Source: Engraulis encrasicolus (lineage: Eukaryota; Chordata; Actinopteri; Clupeiformes; Engraulidae). Taken from it: a stretch of DNA of 64,000 nucleotides. The stretch spans positions 41,599,358-41,663,357 of the forward strand of contig NC_085871.1 of assembly GCF_034702125.1 (NCBI RefSeq). Reading direction: 5' to 3'. A model generated the notes under the pieces. The model worked only from the letters and a program-made list of their open reading frames with translations. It did no database searches and was not told the origin of the DNA. Each line of letters opens with the position of its first letter. Position 1 is the stretch's first letter. Positions 43,376 to 64,000 of the stretch are shown here, in pieces. Both the position numbers and the translations under genes were made by a program.

Positions 43376-43613
43376 TTAAAAACCTTTATTTTTGATGGGG
43401 GGGTGTTACTTTAACGGCTGATAACCCTAACTTGGCTGTACTTCCAGAAGGGTTATCATACAAAAATGTTAACTTCAGACATGTATCTTTTCAAAAAATA
43501 TAAGCAACCTTTGCCCCTCTGAGTGGTACCGACATCTCACCTGGCCCGTGGACTAATATTCCCTACAACGGCGGGAAACTCCATATTTTCGAGCGTCGTT
43601 CTGGATCGCCAGG

Positions 43614-55773
<12,160 letters not shown>

Positions 55774-55987
55774 CTGCAAGCAAATACATCAAGATTAACA
55801 TCAAGTGAATGATTCCCGTGTAGTTCAAACTGTATTTATGGCCTAATGGACTGCCCCTACCTAGTTGGACACTTCTATGCATGAGATTTTTGGTCACGTT
55901 TTATTCTTCTGTGAAATAAGTCTACATTTTTTTAAAGAAGTTGCCGCCTCCTTACCAACACATAGTCAACAACATTCTGAGTCTTGG

Positions 55988-56677
55988 GCCGTGTCTCAAA
56001 TGCCGCACTTGTGCACTTCGGGCACTGTTTTTCAGTGCCTAGGGCGCTCACGCTGAACATTTCAGTTGAGCCAGTGCACTGAAAGTGCCAGGATGATCCC
56101 CTAACAATGGCGGAAAAATGCAGTGCTTGAATGATGGACACTGCACGCACTAAACGGCGGCCATGTTGACAATGACAGGGAGGAAATGTGGCATTCAGTT
56201 CAGTAGAGGAGTTTGGTCAACAGTCTCCTAATTCTGTAAGTAATGTTGATGGGACACCAACCTTTACATGCCAACCAAAGTATTGTATGTGTGATTGTTG
56301 TCCTTTAGGGTGAAGGACATGAAAATACAAGCACCAGACGCTGAACATTGTAAACAGTAGCCAACTCATATTTTGGCAAGCTAATGGCATGCTCAGTCGT
56401 CACTTCCAGCGAGGGCACAGTGCATTGTACTAATTTTTTTTCCACAACACTATGCACTAAAGACCTCATTGCACTGTGTGCACTGTGGACTGACTGTCAG
56501 TGCACTGAAAAAAGTGTGTCATTTGAGACACAGCCCATAATTCAAGCACTGCATTTGGCCGGATCATCCTGGCACTTTCAGTGCACTGGCTCAACTGAAA
56601 TCTTCAGCGTGAGCGCCCTAGGCACTGAAAAACAGTGCCCAAAGAGCACAAGTGCGGCATTTGAGACACAGCCCCTG
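55988..56677. mobile_element. Foldback element with approximately 170-bp arms
   Basis: Left end GGGCCGTGTCTCAAATGCCG pairs with right end GGCATTTGAGACACAGCCCC. Pairing extends through the 'cactgtttttcagtgcctagggcgctcacgct' and 'ccagtgcactgaaagtgccagg' blocks on both sides. No transposase. Confidence 0.8.
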
Positions 56678-56773
56678 TCTCATTTGATGTGTCACATGGT
56701 CATGTGGCCCTCTGGTGGTGGTGATGAAAAACTGTGTGGCCCTCCTCATCATGAAAGTTGCTCATCTCATTTC

Positions 56774-56777
<4 letters not shown>

Positions 56778-56839
<62 letters not shown>
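56778..56839. repeat. (AG)n microsatellite
   Basis: About 60 bp. Confidence 0.95.
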
Positions 56840-56843
<4 letters not shown>

Positions 56844-56854
56844 TGTTTCTTCCC

Positions 56855-57720
56855 TTTGTAGTTGGCTGTGTTATCACCGCTTGTGTACTTGGTTGGGGTG
56901 ATGTGTTATCCTAGCACTCCCCCTGCTGGCCATCTGCAGGCACAGTGCTTTAAAACAACAGCAACTTGTAGGCTACTATGACATTGAATAAAAGTGATTT
57001 ACTAAAACTTTAAAGGCACACTAGGATGATTTCAAATTGCTGCTGGTGGTGCACACATATGAACTTGTCTCGTGCTGTAATAAATAGTCATATGTCGGCC
57101 CGGCCGTGCCTGTGGTGGCAGGGCACTGGGCTGCTGCACCTGCAACCGGGGTTTGATTCCGGCCCAGGTCATTTGCTGATCCTTCACAGTTTCTCACTTC
57201 CTGTCTCTCCTTCACTGTCCTATAGCCAAAAATAGAGGCTAAAAAGCCCCCCAAAATATAAAAAAAATAAATGAACAGTAAGCTTATGTGTTGGACCATT
57301 CTTTATTGAAATGTAAACCATGAAAAGGCACTACTAGGAATCATTGGAATTTATGGTTGTGGTGATAAATAATAAGGAAAATGAATTTGAATTCTCTCCA
57401 ATAGAGAACAATACAGTCTGGGACCAAACATACAATATGAACTGACCCTGTGCAGCCAAGATGTGTTGAAGCAGATGGCCAACTGAGTTCTAGGAGAACA
57501 CATCAATCCTATAGAGACAGCCTGTTACAAGTTAGTGTTGTCTTGATGTGCTAAACCTTAATCTGGACAGCAGAGTGACATCTAGGATATTAACACATCA
57601 AATAGAGACAGCCTGTTACATTTTAGTTACTGTTGTTTTAATGTGCTGTGTCTGCAGATGGCCAGCAGGGGGAGTGCTAGGATAACACGTCACCCCAGCC
57701 AACTACACAAACAGACATAA
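56855..57720. repeat. Inverted pair of approximately 100-bp arms around a SINE
   Basis: 56,880-56,960 (GTGTTATCCTAGCACTCCCC ... CTGGCCATCTGCAGG) is the reverse complement of 57,640-57,715. Interior words (atatgaactgaccctgtgca, aagatgtgttgaagcag) recur at 58,130-58,175, and a further arm fragment lies at 61,005-61,045, so this is a dispersed family. Confidence 0.65.
57094..57275 (+). mobile_element. tRNA-derived SINE
   Basis: A tRNA-like head with TGGTGGCAGGGCACTGGGCT, B-box-like GGGGTTTGATTCCGG, then CACTTCCTGTCTCTCC, CACTGTCCTATAGCC and an A-rich tail. Confidence 0.75.
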
Positions 57721-57753
57721 TTATTATAGGCTTACTGTAGATATCGACAGATT

Positions 57754-57930
<177 letters not shown>

Positions 57931-58208
57931 TGCGAGCACATAGTGTGATACTAAATACATTTACACACAAGTCTGTGGGTTGGACATCCCTGTAGCCTAC
58001 ATATGTGAAAACGTAAAATGTAAAAAGACATGTATGTATATTTCCATGTCTATGGGTTGCACCATCCTTTATTTATTGTTACGCACTGCTAGGAATCAAT
58101 CTCTATAGAACGACATAGACTGGCAAACAATATGAACTGACCCTGTGCAACCAAGATGTGTTGAAGCAGCTGGCCAGCATGGGGAGTGCTAGAACAACAC
58201 ATTAGACC

Positions 58209-58560
58209 AGTGTTTCTCAACTGGTGGGTCGCGACCCAAAAGTGAGTCGCGGAAGGGTCATGGGTGGGTTGCGGAGCCTTAGTGTAAAAAAAACGTAATT
58301 CTAAAAAAAAAAAAAAAATCCAACTTTTCCTGCAAGAATTTACAACTTTTATTTTGATAGGCTAGTGAACTCCGTGTCATCTGTTGTCATAGATACAATC
58401 TGAATGTTTATGCGAGATAGATAGCCTGCAACCAGTCATTCGAGTCTTGTTTACATTTTGAGAATTGCATTGAATAGACTTGAATGCTAAAAAAATTGGG
58501 TCGCGGCCGAATGAGAGTGGAAAATGGTGGGTCCCAAGACTGTTCCAGTTGAGAACCACT
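58209..58560. mobile_element. hAT-type MITE with target duplication
   Basis: CAGTGTTTCTCAACTGGTGG and the opposite end CCAGTTGAGAACCACTA are inverted. 'gggtcgcgaccc' subterminal motif. Flanks attagac on both sides. Confidence 0.8.
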
Positions 58561-58739
58561 ATATTAGACCTCAGAAGCCTATTATACCCATCTTGGCTGA
58601 ACTCACTGTACTGACCACAAATACACTGTAGCAGACACCATGAAAAAAATGTGCAAGATTTTTTATATATTGATTTTCTCACTCATAATGGAGCTAATAT
58701 GAAGAATCTTTTGGAATTTTTCAAAAATCTCTTTTGATG

Positions 58740-60870
58740 TGGAAGTTATTTTACTGTCCACATATGTGGACACTGCGCATCAAAGGAGTGAAAAGTTATA
58801 TAGGCCTATACTGTATTTCAAGTTCAAATTAAGCTGTTTTATTCATTTTTATGGTGTTTTATGCTATATAACAACACAATATAACACTTTAACACCATAT
58901 ATCACTGTAATTAACCAACAACAAAAACATATATATAAAAATAGCATTGTTTATATAGGCGGTCATAGAAAAATATGTGGGAAATTCTTATTGCATGCAA
59001 GAAGACAGCCAATGCTGGTGAACAAAAAGCTCAGTTTGATTCAGCATGTACTCTAGCTCAATCTTACATCATTTATGTTGTCCCTGTATAAAAGGTAATG
59101 TGAAATTTGCCTCCAGACACATGCGTTCTGTAGTCATTCATCAGCATTTTCAAGTATTTTCTGTAAAAAAAATAGTGTTAAATAGACCCCCTATTATAAA
59201 TGTAAGTTAATTTACTTACTTTCCATGTTACCTTGTGTCATATTACAACATTATATGACACTTATGCATTATACATTACACTATTTAAGGAACAAAGATG
59301 AAACAAAGAGGAAAAAAACCTGTCAATTTAGCAATATTTACATACACAGCTATGGCAAGATTTGTGGGGAAACCTTGTTGCATGTGGAAAAAACCTTAAA
59401 TTCTGATGAAGACACATCTGTATTTGATTCAGCATGGATTCTAGCTCAATCCTACATCATTTATGTTTTCCCTATATGAAAGGTAATATGAAATTTGCCT
59501 CCAGACACATGCGTTCTGTAGTCTTTCATCAGCATTTTCAAGTATTTTCTGTAAAAAATAGTGTTAAATAGACCCCCTATTATAAATGTAAGTTAATTTA
59601 CTTACTTTCCATGTTACCTTGTGTCATATTACAACATTATATGACACTTATGCATTATACATTACACTATTTAAGGAACAAAGATGAAACAAAGAGAAAA
59701 AAAACTGTCAATTTAGCAATATTTACATACACAGCTATGGCAAGATTTGTGGGGAAACCTTGTTGTATGTGGAAAAAAACCTTAAATTCTGATGAAGACA
59801 CATCTGTATTTGATTCAGCATGGATTCTAGCTCAATCCTACATCATTTATGTTGTCCCTATATGAAAGGTAATATGAAATTTGCCTCCAGACACATGCGT
59901 TTTGTAGTCATTCATCAGCATGTTCAAGTATTTTCTGTGAAAAAATAGTGTTAAATAGACCTCCTATTATAAATGCAAGTTATTTTACTTACTTTCCATG
60001 TTACTATATGTAATATTACAACATTATATGACACTTACACATTATATATTACAGTATTTAACGAACAAAGATGAAAAAAGAGGAAAAAAACTGTCAATTT
60101 AGCAATATTTACATACACAGCTATGGCAAGATTTGTGGGGAAACCTTGTTGCATGTGGAAAAAAACTTCAATTCTGATGAAGACAGATCTGTATTTGATT
60201 CAGCATGTATTCTAGCTCATTCCTACATCATTTGTGTCATTTTGTGGTGAAAGAAACCCGAAATATGCCTATAGACACGTGCGTGAAACACTAATTTTAG
60301 GTAGTTTTTCTTGAATTTATTAAATTAAAAGTGTTAAAATGTGTTAAATATGTTAAAAATAATTTATTTTCACACTATAATCATTATAAATGCTCATAAC
60401 ATTAAGTATTTGCCCAAAATGAGCAGAATATTCTCACGGTAATCATAAATAATATGTTTATCATTAGACTCCCTTGATGCGCAACGTCCACATACGTGGA
60501 CAGTAGCTTTATATTGTATAAAAACCTACCTTTATTGTAAATTTGGATTTTAACAACATAGACTTCTCAAGTGAACTGTACTAAACATCATAATATTTTT
60601 TAAAACCTGAAATTGCCCTTTGGTGTGGTTGATTTTCAGATATAAACATGCTTGTTATGGTCATAATTCACATCGGTGGATTTCTTAGATTGATGATGTC
60701 ATCAAACACTTAATATTTAGTGCAAAAAGTTATAATTGCTGTTAAAGTATTGTAATGAACCTCATGGTACTTCCCATATACAATTTGGAAAAAAATAACC
60801 ACTATTTACCTATCTAAAGTGGGGTTAGAATTACTGTCCACGTATGTGGACACCGTGCATGAAAGGGTTA
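58740..60870. repeat. 386-bp satellite inside an element bounded by palindromic ends
   Basis: A unit of about 386 bp (atgttaccttgtgtcatatta ... catttatgtt-tccctatatgaaaggtaat) repeats about four times between 58,900 and 60,240. The block is bounded at 58,755 and 60,836 by the palindromes TGTCCACATATGTGGACA and TGTCCACGTATGTGGACA, with a third at 60,487 (GTCCACATACGTGGAC). Each has an adjoining 'tgcgcatcaaag' or 'cttgatgcgca' word. It is probably a DNA-transposon-derived array. Confidence 0.7.
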
Positions 60871-60935
60871 ATGGGCTCTTTACTAGCAGAGCACAGTTTA
60901 CATATTATGTAGGATATCATTGCTATTTTTAAATA

Positions 60936-60990
60936 GTAGAGTAGAGTAACTTTATTGATCCCCAAGGGGAATACAAATATTGACCGATTA
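60936..60990 (-). mobile_element. LINE 3' tail
   Basis: On the minus strand: TTCCCCTTGGGGATCAATAA followed by AGT and (TACTC)n, a standard L2/CR1 end. Confidence 0.6.
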
Positions 60991-61079
60991 TTAACTTTTT
61001 TGCCTTTGGCTGGGGTGATGTGTTATGCTGGCGGTCCCCCTGCTGGCTAAATACTTCAACATAATGTATTTATTATAGG

Positions 61080-61258
<179 letters not shown>

Positions 61259-61296
61259 AACTTGGCTGCACTGTGCAGACCTTTGCACCAACAGGC

Positions 61297-61455
61297 ACAC
61301 TACACTACACTACACTACACTACACTACACTGCACTGCACTACACTACACTACACTGCACTGCACTGCACTGCACTACACTACACTACACTACACTACAC
61401 TACACTGCACTACACTACACTGCACTACACTACACTGCACTACACTACACTACTA
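61297..61455. repeat. (CACTA)n/(CACTG)n pentamer array
   Basis: About 30 pentamers with mixed A/G third-position variants. Confidence 0.95.
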
Positions 61456-61857
61456 CTACCTACACATTTACTGTGGACTTCATTATTTGAAGAGTTCAGA
61501 TGCAAAACCCCCTAAGTGCCTTTTCAGAAAATAATCTTAATTTATTTTGATTTAATACAAAGCTATCAAAATTGCATGTTTTTAATTTTATTTATGTAAT
61601 ATAACTATTTATATGTATTATCAAGTGCATGAAACCAAACCAACAATGGGATTCTCTAAAAATATAGAAGTGCAGGTCTTCAGAAATGGAGTTAGGGGTT
61701 TTTGCATCTGAACTCTTCATTTACTCTTTACATTTCTGCAGAATTTGCACACTAATTAATTAATCTGCATGTCTGAATGTATGCATGTGTGTGCTATGAT
61801 CGAATGAATCTGTCGTGCAATGTGTCATTTGTCTGCATTAAGTGTAGCCTATATGCT

Positions 61858-61965
61858 GCAGGATGCCTTCATGTCCCTTGGGATCAGTAAAGCTACTCTG
61901 CTCTGCTCTGCTTTACTCTACAGTACTCTCCTCTACGTTACTCTATTCTACTCTTCTACTCCACT
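61858..61965 (+). mobile_element. LINE 3' tail
   Basis: CCCTTGGGATCAGTAAAGC followed by degenerate (TACTC/TGCTC)n. Confidence 0.5.
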
Positions 61966-62143
61966 AAGTGCTACACTAAATGGTAACAGGCTGAATTCAC
62001 TATAGGCATACTGCTTTCCATGGGTCAGTAATAAATCAGATCAGTTTCTGTACAATGTTACCAATCCTAATGATTGCTACCTATAATATGCCTGTTCGAA
62101 GTTAACACTTAAATATACTCTTTCAGAATATATTACTCTAGAA

Positions 62144-62486
62144 CAGTGGTGGACAAAATAAAAGTACAAGTAGCCTACTTGTGTGGTGTAATTAGGCCTA
62201 CAACAGTAGCAGATGATATTACAAAGCTGTTACACTGTTTACTCCGTTGGAACTACCTCCTAGACTATTGAGATAGACTGTGTTACTGAAAAACAATAAA
62301 AACCTAACAAGGACCCACCACAAACTCAATCCAACCTGTGTAGAATCAGCTTATCGTAAGACAAGTAGGCTACATTGGTCTACTTTTTACTCAGATAAGT
62401 TACCTGAGTTGGAAAGAAACCGTTTTTCTTTCTTTCTTTCTTTCTTTCTTTCTTTTTTACTTTTACTTTTACTTTGTCCACCACTG
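62144..62486. mobile_element. hAT-type MITE with perfect 8-bp duplication
   Basis: Ends CAGTGGTGGACAAA and TTTGTCCACCACTG. Flanks CTCTAGAA at 62,136-62,143 and 62,487-62,494 are identical and fit the hAT nTCTAGAn preference. A (CTTT)n lies inside. Confidence 0.9.
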
Positions 62487-62886
62487 CTCTAGAATTACTC
62501 GCCCTGATGTGTAATTAGGCTATTAGATAACATGATGTATGATCTAGGTGTAGCCACAAACAGACTTAAATCCTTTAGATCCATTTTCAAATAGGCAACA
62601 GACACAGAGAAATATTTTATTTCCAAATAGACTTCAATAAGGGGGTTTGTAAAATCAGAGGAACTATTACATTTGTATCTACCCCATTAGGTACAGTGGA
62701 ATGACTGGTGTAGCCTAACCTATAACTCCTCATGTGCTAGTGTTGTAAATTGACCTGCGTCACTTCTATTTAAACACCTGTGAAACTCATTCGAGGGATT
62801 TCTGCACACAGTAATATGGATCTTGTGATGAATGCACAGCACTATACAGGATTGCAAATAGCCAATCGCCTGTGATGAGACGGTGT

Positions 62887-63303
62887 CGTGCCGAAAAGCG
62901 AGTCCCTGCCAGAACACGAGTGCCCTCATTGAAACCAATGGAAACCGATTTTTTTTGCCATTTTTGCAGATAAATCCGACACAATTTAAGATGGAAAGCC
63001 TATCAATAAAGCATCTACATTCCTTCTGGAAGTATTACAAAGAACTGGTTACAATTTCAGTATTATTTCCATAAAAGAATCGAAGAATTGTCATAGGCCT
63101 AACAAATGTTAGCCTACGGTTTCATTCAAATAGGCTAGCTCATGTTAAGTGGAGGACGAGTAGGCCTAATGTTTCATAAGCATATTTTTAGTTCATGAAT
63201 TATGTAATTGATTCTGCCAAAATGAGTATAATTTTCTCTAAAACAAATGTCATTGGTTTCAATGAGGGCACTCGTGTTCTGGCAGGCACTCGCTTTTCGG
63301 CAG
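62887..63303. mobile_element. Foldback with 53-bp arms
   Basis: GTGCCGAAAAGCGAGTCCCT ... CATTGAAACCAATG at the left pairs with CATTGGTTTCAATGAGGGCA ... CGCTTTTCGGCAGG at the right. Loop of about 310 bp. Confidence 0.8.
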
Positions 63304-64000
63304 GACAACGACGTCACAACCCGGAACAGGTGAAATCGAAAGTAATTGGTCTCGCCTGCTGCGCGTCCGTGACCGTGCCGATTTCAAGTTGATAAGTAGG
63401 CCTAAATAATAGCTTTTTCAAGTGGACTTGACAGTTTAAGCGGTACCCTAAGTATTTTGCTTACAATGACCTGAGATTTCCAACTGTTGAAGTTGAGCTA
63501 TACGGATCACTTCGGATGATGTTTGTCTTCTGTCTGAAGTTCATTAGAGAAGCGCCCGAGACTGCCGCGCCTATCCATGGGCCTAACTAGAACTACGGAA
63601 ATCCGCACACTGTTGCTGCTCACCGATTTATTATAACACAACGTTTCGACCTCAGGCGGTCTTCGTCAGGTGTATAGGTGTGTGTCAGCCCGTGAGTGAC
63701 AGTTCTTATAGAAAAGGAAGGGGCGGGCATAGGGTCAGCTGATATGAAATAACAATGTTCCCAAAATGACACATTATCCCAAGGAATTGCATAATTACAT
63801 TGTGAAAAGACAAGAGAATTACAAAATGAAAGACAATAATAATAAAACCCATACAGTGAATAAATATCTACACGTCACCAATACCTTAGATTGCCAGTGT
63901 TACCAAATCAATATTTACAAAATTACACATTACAACAATCCTAATGCATTCCAGAAGTTCTGCAGAGCTGAAGTTAATCCCAAATTATAGGAAAGGCTTA
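63304..64000. other. Intergenic; possible Penelope-like fragment
   Basis: About 63,630-63,680 has ACAACGTTTCGACCTCAGGC then 'ggtcttcgtcagg', a phrase typical of Penelope-like element ends. The open frame 63,766-63,990 is A/T-rich and resembles nothing I know. Confidence 0.3.

Overview
The window is vertebrate nuclear DNA, almost certainly from a ray-finned fish. Genes are split by GT-AG introns, very long (CA)n/(TG)n arrays are everywhere, tRNA-derived SINEs, L2/CR1-type LINE tails, hAT-type MITEs and a BEL/Pao LTR element are present, and the best-recognised proteins are teleost-style GIMAP (AIG1) GTPases. The frequent 'taggcct' word is reminiscent of clupeiform genomes, but I cannot fix the species. 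Most of the 64 kb is transposon-derived or simple repeat. Coding exons occupy only a few kilobases and lie mostly on the minus strand.

Layout. (1) 1-0.65 kb: the last two exons of a plus-strand membrane-protein gene I do not recognise. (2) 7.4-9.3 kb: three in-frame minus-strand exons of an unrecognised acidic, Pro/Ser-rich protein. (3) 12.6-20.1 kb, minus strand: 'gene A', with three tandem AIG1/GIMAP GTPase exons, a Ser-rich linker exon and four exons encoding a complete RIP/TKL-like protein kinase domain. All eight exons join in phase. (4) 20.3-31 kb: no gene recognised, only LINE tails, MITEs and minisatellites. (5) 31-43.1 kb: 'gene B', a second, direct-orientation copy of the gene A region, with one GTPase exon, the linker and the kinase exons. 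Its last exon has a 31-nt deletion that cuts off the end of the kinase. A BEL/Pao LTR element (32,776-36,613) and a 1.4-kb TA-flanked DNA element (37,479-38,876) have inserted into this copy. (6) 43,277-43,375: an assembly gap exactly where further GTPase exons of gene B would be expected. (7) 43.6-55.8 kb, minus strand: a coiled-coil plus C2H2 zinc-finger gene in eight exons. Its finger exon carries a frameshift and a lost zinc ligand. (8) 55.8-64 kb: foldback elements, a SINE, a 386-bp satellite with palindromic TGTCCAC/GTGGACA motifs, and LINE tails.

The main biological lead is the GIMAP-kinase gene pair: a membrane-scaffold-type immune GTPase joined to a non-RD, RIP-like kinase, built from symmetrical phase 1-1 GTPase exons. 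Homologous positions in the two copies differ by clean insertions with target-site duplications, so the order of duplication and insertion can be read directly. The fusion is inferred from splice phase and conserved exon order. No transcript evidence is available here.
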